From NCBI GenBank assembly GCA_001701115.1, contig DAAJ01000114.1, forward strand, positions 1 through 12,440: a DNA stretch of 12,440 nt, written 5' to 3'. This DNA is from Bacteroidales bacterium GP2. GTDB taxonomy: Bacteria; Bacteroidota; Bacteroidia; Bacteroidales; Muribaculaceae. Numbering within the stretch: position 1 is the first letter of the stretch; each line of letters begins with the position of its first letter. This document shows, one piece after another, positions 5,314 to 12,440 of this stretch. The translations under genes were made by a program, and so were the position numbers. Under the pieces are notes generated by a model. The model was not told the origin of the DNA. It searched no databases and saw only the letters and a program-made list of their open reading frames with translations.

Positions 5314-8150
5314 TGTCCTGTCTCGTTTTCCGTGCCGTACATTTCGTGTTCGTCCGGGTACTCCTCCGGCGCAAGAACCGCTTCATGCACTCCTCGGGTT
5401 GCAGCCTCTTCTGCAGCTTTAATGTATTGGTCAAGGGTAAGACCGTTGCGCAAAATTACTGCAAAATTCTCTTCTGACACTACAACAGGCACCACTTCCT
5501 TTGGCAAATCCGCTCCATTCGGTCCTTCAAGCATCGAGCGGTAGCGTGATACCTCGCTTATGTTGGCGAAACCTTTTATAAGCAGTATTCCCAGATTGCC
5601 GAATTCCAGCTGCTCAAGGTCGAAATCGCGTATGGTGAAGGTGTTGAAATTGAAGCGTGCCACATCGTAGAGGACCTCATTCGCTTTCACGCTGTCAATC
5701 GGGTAGGTGAGCATGAGCAATTGCGGCATGTCGGGGTTCAGGTCCATCCTCACCGTGTCAGCGACCTGGGACATTGCATCCGAAGTGTCATCGGCAAGCC
5801 TTACGGAGCGCACTATCCCGTTACGGTTTGCAGCTCCGGAATGCAGCTTGCGCCCTGCGGCAGCACCTTTTATGTAGTCCGAGGCGAGGGGAGTGACTTC
5901 GGCATCCGGATAACGCTCCACAAGGGTGCGCAACTGTCCGGCAAATTCCTCCGCATTGCCCTCTGACACATTTGTAAGCGCCTCAAGGAAAAGGAACTTG
6001 GGCATAAGGGGGCTGAGCGGGTATTTCTCTTTCGCTTCGGCAACAGCTTTCCTCACCTCAGCGTTGCGGTTGTCGATGAAATCGGCATACGCCTGTTGGT
6101 ACAGCTCCTCCTGCCGTGCGGGCATCGCCTTGAGGTTTTCAAGGTAGTCAGGGTCGGTCATTGCAGCGCCGACAGGCGATTCCGCAAAATCCGATGTTAT
6201 CAGCGCGCGGTATTTTTCCGCTTCGGCAATGTTGCCTGTGAGCATATACATCAGGTACAGGTTATAATATGTGTCGAGGCGGTAAGTATTGTCAGGATAT
6301 TGCGCTAAAAGCCTCAGCCACGGTTTTTCCGCCGCATTGTAATCTGCCAGTTTGTCTTTTAGTATCAACCCGATATTGTACAGCCCTTCCTGGATAATTG
6401 CATGAGATGTTTTTTTCTGCTCCTCTGTCAGTGGAATGTCCTTGAGGTAGAACTGTGGATTGTGCGGGTCGTCTGTCCTGTCGGAAGCGCCGGCAGCGGC
6501 ATTGTTCTCCTCGGATGGGATGTTTTCAGCATTTACCTCCTCCGGGGTTTCATCGGAAATGGCGGCGAAATCGTTCTTGTTGCGGCGGCGCCAGTTATCT
6601 TCAAGTTTCCGTGCGCCCCACTTGCGGCGGAATTCGGTTGCTCCGGCGTTTCTGACATTCTGGTTATAGAAATACCATGAATTGTCATTGTTGAGGGTGA
6701 ATGATGACGGTGCTTTGGCGCTTCCGGCGATGTTGCCTTGCGATTCATTCCGCACCATATCTTCCTCCTCCATCTGGCGGCGTTCCTGCTCCTCAGCCTC
6801 ATCTTTTTCCTGCTTCACAAGCTCGGCGATAATGCGGTTTATTACTTTAAGACGCTCCTCGTCGCTCATCCCTGCAAGGGCGAGGAGAGAATCCTGGAGA
6901 TGCACGTTGCGCGAATAGCCAGCAAGTTCGTCAAGGACTTCCGACCTCAGTTTTATCCTGTCTATTCCCGGATATTCGTCGCTAAGCGCACTGGCGGCAG
7001 CCGCGTAGCACGGCTGCGCTTTATAGTATTCCCCTAAATCGAAGTAGAGTTCTCCAAGTGCAAGGTTTGCAATGGCAAGGTCAATGCCGTTGCGCACCGA
7101 TTTAGCTACAGCGTTGTTGTACGCCTTCAAAGCTCCCGCAGTATCCCCTTTTGCAAGCAGCAGATTGCCCTCGGCATGGTAAATCTGGTCAAGGTACTCC
7201 TTGTTCCGCTCAAATCGTGCCATACTCCGCATTGCTTTCAGCTCCTGCTCGACCTGTGCGCCGCTTGCGGTTGCACCCTGGCGGATGCGCGCATTGAAGC
7301 GGATGCGGTACGGCGTTGAGATGCCTGAGCTGACGCGCTTGTAGGCTTCGGATGCCCCGGAATTGTCGCCTGTGAGCTGCAACACCTGCCCGAGCAGGAA
7401 AGTGAGGCGCGTGCGCTGGATGCCTTTTGCGCTCTCAATCGCCGCGCGCAGCGGCGCAATCGCTTCGGTATAGTGACCGGAGGAGATGTAAATGTCCGCG
7501 GAGGTGAAAGCATAGAGCCCTTTGAGGTTCGGGTTCGTGAGCTCTTTATCCTTTACCCTGTCGAGCACCGCGCGCGCTTCATTCAGCCAGCCTGCTGCGC
7601 AATAGCTCCTTGCCTGCCAGATGCGTGCCTCAGTTACTGTTGCCGGAAGCCATCCGAAATGTCGCGCAATGTATATGAACGTGGATGCCGCGCCGAGAAA
7701 ATCGCCGTTCATGTACTGGCTCCGTCCCATAAGCATCCATGCGTTGTGTATAAAAGGGTTATACTCCTCCCTTTTCAGCCATTCCCGGTATTCCGGGTTG
7801 CGGCTCTTGCCGGGAGTGCGTTTCGGTCTTTTCTTGATGGAGCGCAGCTGTATAGCTTTCTGCGCTTTCTCTATGGAGCGGGTGAATGAGCCGGATGGCT
7901 GTGGCGCCTTTGAATCGGAGCGCGCCTCGGCGGGATGCATAGGAATCAGCCGTGTGAAATCATCCTCATAGCTGTTTTCCATCTCTTTCAGTGTCTCCTT
8001 GTAGTGCTCGTCGCCGTTGAAATAAATATTGTAGCGGGTGATGAACGCCTGGTAGTTGCGTGTCGCGGCAGTATTCTTTTTCGGCGTGCATGCAGCAAAA
8101 AGAATAAGTGAAAGGGCGGCGGCAACTATCGGGAGGCAGTTGAATCTCAC
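5310..8150 (-). CDS. porW: PorW/SprE, TPR lipoprotein of the type IX secretion system
   Basis: A 946-aa lipoprotein. A type II signal peptide ends in LFAAC with lipidated Cys21, followed by a basic segment and the RYNIYFNGDEHY stretch (39-50) typical of PorW/SprE. Residues about 130-400 are TPR helices (for example WMLMGRSQYMNGD and LGELYFDLGEYYKA). A charged coiled region lies at 445-470. The WYFYN (492-496) and WGARKLEDNWR (511-521) motifs also fit this family. More TPRs follow at 585-760, then a C-terminal alpha/beta domain (about 805-915). In relatives PorW is essential for type IX secretion and links outer-membrane and periplasmic parts. The start is GTG at 8150, overlapping the permease stop as GTGA; it is fixed by the signal peptide. 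The last 4 nt overlap porX. The mature N terminus lacks an acidic surface-export signal. Confidence 0.88.
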   Translation of the reverse strand: MRFNCLPIVAAALSLILFAACTPKKNTAATRNYQAFITRYNIYFNGDEHYKETLKEMENSYEDDFTRLIPMHPAEARSDSKAPQPSGSFTRSIEKAQKAIQLRSIKKRPKRTPGKSRNPEYREWLKREEYNPFIHNAWMLMGRSQYMNGDFLGAASTFIYIARHFGWLPATVTEARIWQARSYCAAGWLNEARAVLDRVKDKELTNPNLKGLYAFTSADIYISSGHYTEAIAPLRAAIESAKGIQRTRLTFLLGQVLQLTGDNSGASEAYKRVSSGISTPYRIRFNARIRQGATASGAQVEQELKAMRSMARFERNKEYLDQIYHAEGNLLLAKGDTAGALKAYNNAVAKSVRNGIDLAIANLALGELYFDLGEYYKAQPCYAAAASALSDEYPGIDRIKLRSEVLDELAGYSRNVHLQDSLLALAGMSDEERLKVINRIIAELVKQEKDEAEEQERRQMEEEDMVRNESQGNIAGSAKAPSSFTLNNDNSWYFYNQNVRNAGATEFRRKWGARKLEDNWRRRNKNDFAAISDETPEEVNAENIPSEENNAAAGASDRTDDPHNPQFYLKDIPLTEEQKKTSHAIIQEGLYNIGLILKDKLADYNAAEKPWLRLLAQYPDNTYRLDTYYNLYLMYMLTGNIAEAEKYRALITSDFAESPVGAAMTDPDYLENLKAMPARQEELYQQAYADFIDNRNAEVRKAVAEAKEKYPLSPLMPKFLFLEALTNVSEGNAEEFAGQLRTLVERYPDAEVTPLASDYIKGAAAGRKLHSGAANRNGIVRSVRLADDTSDAMSQVADTVRMDLNPDMPQLLMLTYPIDSVKANEVLYDVARFNFNTFTIRDFDLEQLEFGNLGILLIKGFANISEVSRYRSMLEGPNGADLPKEVVPVVVSEENFAVILRNGLTLDQYIKAAEEAATRGVHEAVLAPEEYPDEHEMYGTENETGQ

Positions 8151-8980
8151 GGCTTTACTGCGTGGGCGCGTTTTGAATTACGGAGCGGCGGAACGGTGAG
8201 GGACAGCACAAGGTATATTGCGCACATTCCAAGCACGATAAGCGCGGAGCAGGGCACATCTATCACTGTGCACAGCAGCAGCCCTCCCACGCAGCACAAA
8301 AGCGACACTCCGACCGATGTAAGCATGATTGAACCGAACCGGCGGCAGAAGAGCTCCGAAATCATCTGCGGCAAGGTGAGCATGGACATGAGGAGCATCA
8401 CACCCACAAGGCGTATGGTGAGCACGATGCACACCGCAACAAGCACGGTCATAGTGTAATTTATCAGCTTGACTGGGAGGTGCATCACTGTCGCGAAGTC
8501 GCGGTCAAACGCGCAAAGCACTATCTTTTTATAAAACAGTGCGAAAAACGCTATGAGCACTGCGGTGAATATTCCGAAAGCCCAGAGGTCGCCGGACGCG
8601 ATGGTGAGCACGTTGCCAAACAGGAATCCGTTCAGCTCAGGCACATAGCCCGGCGTGAGGAACACGAACAGGATGCCGACAGCCATGCCAAGCGCCCACA
8701 CAACGGCAGTTGCGCTGTCCTCCCTTATCCTGCCGCGGGTTGACATAAGCTCTACTCCCATTGATGAGGCTATGGCGAATACCGCAGCCATGAAAATAGG
8801 GTTTATGCCGAAATAGTAGCCGAGACCGAGTCCGCCGAAACAGGCGTGGGTGACTCCGCCGCTGATTGAAACCAGCCTGCGGGTAACAATATATGTGCCT
8901 ATCATTGCGGATGCTACGCTTATGATAGCGAGTCCGGCAAGGGCGTTTATGAAAAACGGATAGTTGAAAAGGTCAAGCAT
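8147..8980 (-). CDS. Metal ABC transporter permease, ZnuB/MntB (ABC-3) family
   Basis: A 277-aa polytopic inner-membrane protein with about eight hydrophobic segments and the usual family length. It begins in the standard way (LDLFNYPFFINALAG). It carries TYIVTRRLVSISGGVTHACF near residues 29-48, matching the SGG-SHA motif of zinc/manganese/iron permeases, and a conserved DSATAVVWALGMAVG stretch. It should form the membrane channel of a Zn2+, Mn2+ or Fe2+ importer together with an ATPase and a binding lipoprotein; neither partner is in this window. Its ATG overlaps the stop of the upstream small gene by 8 nt (ATGCTTGA), and its stop overlaps the porW start by 4 nt, so it is translated within the operon. 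The metal cannot be told from sequence. Confidence 0.9.
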   Translation of the reverse strand: MLDLFNYPFFINALAGLAIISVASAMIGTYIVTRRLVSISGGVTHACFGGLGLGYYFGINPIFMAAVFAIASSMGVELMSTRGRIREDSATAVVWALGMAVGILFVFLTPGYVPELNGFLFGNVLTIASGDLWAFGIFTAVLIAFFALFYKKIVLCAFDRDFATVMHLPVKLINYTMTVLVAVCIVLTIRLVGVMLLMSMLTLPQMISELFCRRFGSIMLTSVGVSLLCCVGGLLLCTVIDVPCSALIVLGMCAIYLVLSLTVPPLRNSKRAHAVKP

Positions 8981-9398
8981 TTGTCATTGTTTTAGCTGCG
9001 CGTGCTTCGCTGACAATCATTATCAGCTCGTCGCGCACCGGTGTCGGGAGGGTGATGCCTCTGAGGGTGCAGCTCCGCGCCCATCCGGCAATGTCATGCG
9101 GCAGAAGGGTGAGGAGCACATTCCTGAATTCTTCGATTGCTTCCTCTGAATAGTCATCTGCGCCTGTGCCCGCATAGGCGTCAAGCTCCTCGTCATCGTA
9201 GTATTCTATTTCGGAGCTCATGGCGGACACGAGCGAATCTTTTTCGCAGGTAATGTGCATTCCGCAGCATTCCTCCTGGGGCTCTTCGGCTTGCGCCGGC
9301 TGTACCTCCTGCTTTTCCGGACGATGCTTCCGGTCAAGCAGCCATAGCACCGCTCCGGTCAGCACGAGTGCAGCGAGTATTATCAGGGCGGCTATCAT
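8973..9398 (-). CDS. Membrane-anchored small protein with CCx2Hx2C motif, function unknown
   Basis: A 141-aa protein. Residues 2-21 form one transmembrane segment, followed by DRKH and a Pro/Glu/Gln-rich linker (27-43). Next comes ECCGMHITCEKDSL, giving Cys44-Cys45-x2-His48-x2-Cys51, a plausible metal or Fe-S ligand cluster. Then an acidic EIEYYDDEELDAY segment (63-75) and a C-terminal helical part with EEAIEEFRNVLLTLLPHDI and GWARSCTLRGI. I recall similar proteins in Bacteroidales, sometimes labelled phospholipase, but I see no lipase Gly-x-Ser-x-Gly motif and do not support that label. The C-terminal part should lie in the cytoplasm. It overlaps aroA by 4 nt upstream and the metal permease by 8 nt downstream, so a metal-related role is tempting but only inferred. 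Confidence 0.8.
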   Translation of the reverse strand: MIAALIILAALVLTGAVLWLLDRKHRPEKQEVQPAQAEEPQEECCGMHITCEKDSLVSAMSSEIEYYDDEELDAYAGTGADDYSEEAIEEFRNVLLTLLPHDIAGWARSCTLRGITLPTPVRDELIMIVSEARAAKTMTNA

Positions 9399-10651
9399 TC
9401 TTCCGCCTCCTCTTTGGCAAGTTCTTCAACAGTAAATCCCGCGTTGCGCAGGTGATCCCAGTATTCGGGGTAGGATTTTGTGACAACCTCCGCATTGTTT
9501 ATTACTATTCCCGGCACGAAAACCGCAACCGGGGCGAAAGCGAGAGCCATGCGGTGGTCATCGTAAGTGTCAAAAACAGGGATTTCCGTTACCGGGCGGC
9601 GTATGCCGTCCCAGCTTATAGCTTCATCCCCTTCGGTTTCGAGCACCACGCCGACTTTCAGCAGCTCTTTGCCGAGTGCCGCAATCCTGTCGGTTTCCTT
9701 TATACGCAGTGATTTTAATCCGCTCAGGCGGAAAGGAACTCCAAGCATTGCGCATGTCACGGCAAATGTCTGTGCAACGTCTGGTGTAGGAGATAGGTCG
9801 GCGTTGAAGCGCGGGCTCAAATCAGGCGATGCTTCCAGTGAGGCGCGCAGCGGCTCTGTTTCAAAGCCGGTTTCCACTCCGAGCCCACGGAAAAGGTCAA
9901 CTATCGCGCTGTCCCCCTGGCAGCTCTTTTCGTGGAGCCCGTCCAATGCGGTCCATCCGCAGGTCAGCGCCTGGATTTCATACCAGTATGATGCCGCGCT
10001 CCAGTCTGCTTCTACCTCAAAACCTTCCGGTGCAGCGTAAACGCCGTGGGGAATCGTGATGACGTTGCCGTCAATATCCGCTTCTATGCCGTACTGAGCC
10101 ATGATGTAGGCGGTCATGCGGATGTATGGCATTGACACCACATCACCTTCGAGGGTTATCTCCAGCCCTTGGTCAAGCACCGGGGCTATCATCATCAGCG
10201 CGGAAATGTACTGTGAGCTTATTCCTGCATCTATCGCGGTTTTTCCGCCTGTCAATTTTTTGCCGGTTATGGAAAGAGGGGGGAATCCCTCTTTGCCAAT
10301 ATATTCGATGGCAGCGCCTATGCTCCTGAGCGCATCCACAAGCGGTGCTATCGGACGGTTGTACATCCGTTCAGAGCCGGTAATGGTGGTTTTTCTCCCC
10401 GGCTGTACCGCAAAGTATGCGGTAAGAAACCGCATAGCCGTGCCTGCCGCGCCGATATCAACGCTATCTGAGCCGGAGTCAAGCGCCTTGACCATGACAT
10501 CCGTGTCATCGCACTCAGCCACTTTTTCCAGTGCCGGGGCGCCGGGAGCGAGTGCGTTTATAATCAGTGCGCGGTTGCTGATGCTTTTGGACAGGGGGAG
10601 CGTGACTTCAGTGTCCATCAGCTCCTCGGGTGGGAATATGCGGTAGTTCAT
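9395..10651 (-). CDS. aroA: 3-phosphoshikimate 1-carboxyvinyltransferase (EPSP synthase)
   Basis: A 418-aa cytoplasmic enzyme of the shikimate pathway. It joins phosphoenolpyruvate to shikimate-3-phosphate. Visible active-site elements are LSKSISNRAL (20-29), GAAGTAMRFL (67-76), NRPIAPLVDAL (98-108), SSQY (145-148), PTPDVAQT with catalytic Asp291, RIKETDR with Glu319 (316-322), and DTYDDHRMALAF (361-372). The PEP loop differs from the E. coli form (GNAGTAMRP): Ala replaces Asn and Phe replaces Pro, and Gly is replaced in LPGSKS. The catalytic residues are intact, so it should be active. It is slightly shorter than the E. coli protein (427 aa). Its ATG overlaps the stop of the lipoprotein gene by 4 nt, and its own TGA overlaps the next ATG. 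Other shikimate genes are not in the window. Confidence 0.94.
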   Translation of the reverse strand: MNYRIFPPEELMDTEVTLPLSKSISNRALIINALAPGAPALEKVAECDDTDVMVKALDSGSDSVDIGAAGTAMRFLTAYFAVQPGRKTTITGSERMYNRPIAPLVDALRSIGAAIEYIGKEGFPPLSITGKKLTGGKTAIDAGISSQYISALMMIAPVLDQGLEITLEGDVVSMPYIRMTAYIMAQYGIEADIDGNVITIPHGVYAAPEGFEVEADWSAASYWYEIQALTCGWTALDGLHEKSCQGDSAIVDLFRGLGVETGFETEPLRASLEASPDLSPRFNADLSPTPDVAQTFAVTCAMLGVPFRLSGLKSLRIKETDRIAALGKELLKVGVVLETEGDEAISWDGIRRPVTEIPVFDTYDDHRMALAFAPVAVFVPGIVINNAEVVTKSYPEYWDHLRNAGFTVEELAKEEAEE

Positions 10652-11751
10652 AAGTCAAATCTGAATAGTTGATAGCCTTTTTTGTGGCTTTTGGCGAGCG
10701 CGTACAGTGTGGAATCGTCGGGAGTGACAGCTATTATGCAGTTTGCAACATCAAGGCGGAGCACGGATTTGACATTGCCGTCGTAGTCGTACACGCGTAC
10801 CATGGTGCAGGGCATCGATTCATCGTCAGCCGATTTGCCTACGCCGTAGTTCTCGGTTGCGTATCCGCCCATTATGGCATATACGCGGGAGTCTGTGACA
10901 TTGACTCCTCTCGGGAAGAAGTACCGCAGTTTCTCATTGTAGCGTATGGTCGACGCGCTGCCCTCCTCGCTGATGATTTCTATCCCCTCCTGCGGCGCTC
11001 CTACACGGGTGACAATCTCCACAGAGTCTCCGGCAACAGTGCCAAAGGATATGATGTCGCCCAAAGTGCTTGCCGCGGCAAAGTGGTGTCCGTCCGGGCT
11101 CGCCGCGCCTTTCATCTGGAAGAAATTGGCAAGCGCGTAATCAGGCACATCGCTGCCGAGTTCCTCTTTCGGCGGGTAAGGTTGCACGATTCTTCTGAAG
11201 TTTCCTGTGCTGTCATAAATCCCGAGCATTCCGGCAGGAGTGAGGTTGGGGGTGATGATTGCGCCGTTTGAAAGGCGTATGATATTTGCGGGCATGATAG
11301 TGTCCCCGTCGGTATCGACACCTCTTTCCGGCAATGTGAATACGGTTTTCAGCACAGGTTTGCCGGAATCAAGGTTTTCCACGGCAAGCATAATGCCGTA
11401 CATTGCCGCCGCCTCGACAATCAGGCGCTGGTGTGGGGCATCATAACGTATTGCATCGATGTATGGCATTTCCCCTTCGCCGCTTCCCTGCTTTAGAAAA
11501 GAACGGATGTACTTGCCGTCAGCGTCAAACTCGTCGATGAGCAGCTTTTCCTTGCCGGAATTGCGCACATATATTTTCTCGTTTGACGCTACGATTCCGT
11601 ATGGAGAGTTGAACAGGCTGTCCTCGGCGATTAAAGTGCCGGTAAGGTTCAGGGTGTCGATATTCTCCTCTGCACCTTTGCCGCTCCCTGTGCATGAGGA
11701 AGCGGCAACGAGCAGCAGAGCGGCAGCGGCGGATACCGCGGTACGCATCAT
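10648..11751 (-). CDS. 6-bladed beta-propeller lipoprotein (BF3164-like)
   Basis: A 367-aa predicted lipoprotein: an Ala/Leu-rich signal peptide ends in VAASSC with lipidated Cys20. The rest is beta-rich with repeated propeller-like strands, for example NSPYGIVASNEKIYVRN, LLIDEFDADGKYIRSF, GMLGIYDSTGNFRRIV and TMVRVYDYDGNVKSVL, spaced roughly one per blade. This fits the BF3164-like/TolB-like 6-bladed propeller family common in Bacteroidota, whose functions are mostly unknown. No acidic lipoprotein export signal follows the Cys, so a periplasmic-facing position is as likely as surface exposure. Two ATGs at 11751 and 11748 are possible starts; both keep the signal. It lies 13 nt after aspC and overlaps aroA by 4 nt. 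No enzymatic motif is seen. Confidence 0.82.
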   Translation of the reverse strand: MMRTAVSAAAALLLVAASSCTGSGKGAEENIDTLNLTGTLIAEDSLFNSPYGIVASNEKIYVRNSGKEKLLIDEFDADGKYIRSFLKQGSGEGEMPYIDAIRYDAPHQRLIVEAAAMYGIMLAVENLDSGKPVLKTVFTLPERGVDTDGDTIMPANIIRLSNGAIITPNLTPAGMLGIYDSTGNFRRIVQPYPPKEELGSDVPDYALANFFQMKGAASPDGHHFAAASTLGDIISFGTVAGDSVEIVTRVGAPQEGIEIISEEGSASTIRYNEKLRYFFPRGVNVTDSRVYAIMGGYATENYGVGKSADDESMPCTMVRVYDYDGNVKSVLRLDVANCIIAVTPDDSTLYALAKSHKKGYQLFRFDL

Positions 11752-11764
11752 AATGTCAGAATGA

Positions 11765-12440
11765 TCAGTTTAGTTTTTTGAGTGCCTCGGCTATGCGGCG
11801 CATTGCCTCGCGGATATTGTCATCCGAAGTGGCGTAGCTGAGACGGATATATCCGGGCAGGCAGAATGCCTCGCCGGCAACAGTTGCCACATGACCCTCC
11901 TCAAGGAGATACATGGCAAGGTCGGTGTCATTTTCAATCACCCTGTCACCGCAGCGTTTGCCGAAATATGCGCTTACTTTCGGGAACAGGTAGAACGCGC
12001 CCTGCGGAACATTCACCTCAAGACCCGGAATCTCTTTTGCCAGCTTCACAACGAGGTCTCTCCTGCGCTCGAAGGCATGGCGCATCTCCTCGACGCATTC
12101 CTGAGGACCGTTATAGGCGGCTTCTGCAGCTTTCTGCGCGATAGATGAGGGGTTTGAGGTGTACTGGCTCTGCAACTTGCTCACTGCTTTTGCAATAGGC
12201 AGGGGAGCGGCTATGAAGCCTATGCGCCAGCCGGTCATGGCGTATGCTTTTGAAACACCGTTTACCACCACAACCCTGTCAGCTACTTCGGGGAATGCCC
12301 CAAGCGATGTGAAGCTGCCGGTAAAGTTGATGTGCTGGTAAATTTCATCGGCAATGATAGTGATTTGCGGATGTTTTTTGAGCACGTCCACAAGCCCCTG
12401 AAGCTCCTCGCGGGTCCTCCGCAAAGCTATAGCCGACAAC
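11765..12440 (-). CDS. aspC: Aspartate aminotransferase-like PLP enzyme, 5' end missing
   Basis: The C-terminal ~224 residues of a fold-type I aminotransferase of roughly 395-400 aa; the N-terminal half lies beyond the window. Counting from the window edge, ADEIY (30-34) gives the PLP-ring Asp31 and Tyr34. VNGVSKAYAMTGWRIGF holds the Schiff-base Lys64, with Arg72 binding the cofactor phosphate. PQGAFYLFP and YIRLSYATS (Arg199, substrate carboxylate) follow. It should exchange amino groups between aspartate or aromatic amino acids and 2-oxoglutarate; the exact substrate is not clear. The first ~9 residues at the edge (12413-12440) do not match the family, where an Asn-Pro-x-Gly motif is expected, so sequence there is suspect. 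It is the first visible gene of the operon; the promoter is outside the window. Confidence 0.9.
   Translation of the reverse strand, partial: LSAIALRRTREELQGLVDVLKKHPQITIIADEIYQHINFTGSFTSLGAFPEVADRVVVVNGVSKAYAMTGWRIGFIAAPLPIAKAVSKLQSQYTSNPSSIAQKAAEAAYNGPQECVEEMRHAFERRRDLVVKLAKEIPGLEVNVPQGAFYLFPKVSAYFGKRCGDRVIENDTDLAMYLLEEGHVATVAGEAFCLPGYIRLSYATSDDNIREAMRRIAEALKKLN

Noticed and set aside
10116..10646. A 176-codon plus-strand frame inside aroA
   Set aside because: It is the antisense shadow of a well-conserved enzyme; its Ser/Pro/Ala-rich product shows no domain.
10669..11271. A 200-codon plus-strand frame opposite the beta-propeller lipoprotein gene
   Set aside because: The minus-strand gene has a clear lipoprotein signal, propeller repeats and operon overlap; the plus-strand frame has none of these.

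Overview
The window reads as a chromosomal segment from a member of the Bacteroidota, most likely order Bacteroidales and perhaps a gut Muribaculaceae-like lineage (the family is an inference). The evidence is a textbook Bacteroides-type promoter (TTTG, 20 bp, TAnnTTTG), PorW and PorX homologues that are typical of this phylum, a BF3164-like 6-bladed beta-propeller lipoprotein, and weak or absent Shine-Dalgarno sequences. The left edge lies inside a repeat and the right edge cuts a gene, so the window may be a whole assembled contig.

Left part (1-932): two near-identical copies of a GC-rich structured repeat with a 76-nt period, an isolated G/C hairpin, then an AT-rich promoter driving a 194-aa protein. 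That protein has a small helical head resembling DUF6291, a long acidic linker and a basic tail.

Plus-strand pair (933-3306): tsaC/sua5 (threonylcarbamoyl-AMP synthase) followed after 1 nt by a CLC-type chloride transporter with a C-terminal CBS pair. The CLC gene meets the minus-strand genes tail to tail. Both stop codons sit in the loop of one perfect hairpin at 3296-3313.

Minus-strand operon (12440 to 3303), in order of transcription: aspC-type aminotransferase (5' end missing), beta-propeller lipoprotein, aroA (EPSP synthase), a small membrane-anchored protein with a CCx2Hx2C motif, a ZnuB/MntB-family metal ABC permease, the PorW/SprE TPR lipoprotein, PorX (response regulator fused to a PglZ phosphodiesterase domain) and tsaE. 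Apart from a 13-nt gap after aspC and a 1-nt gap before tsaE, each gene overlaps the next by 4 or 8 nt, so the eight genes look like one translationally coupled transcript. Its promoter lies beyond the right edge.

Functional themes: t6A tRNA modification (tsaC and tsaE, in the two converging units), amino acid/shikimate metabolism (aspC, aroA), ion and metal transport (CLC, ABC permease), and type IX secretion control and core (porX, porW). The most interesting points are the porW-porX pair inside a housekeeping operon, the conserved-looking CCx2Hx2C protein beside an orphan metal permease, the stop-codon hairpin, and the structured repeat. I found no CRISPR array, tRNA, rRNA, transposase or phage structural gene, and nothing that amounts to a clear new multi-gene system.
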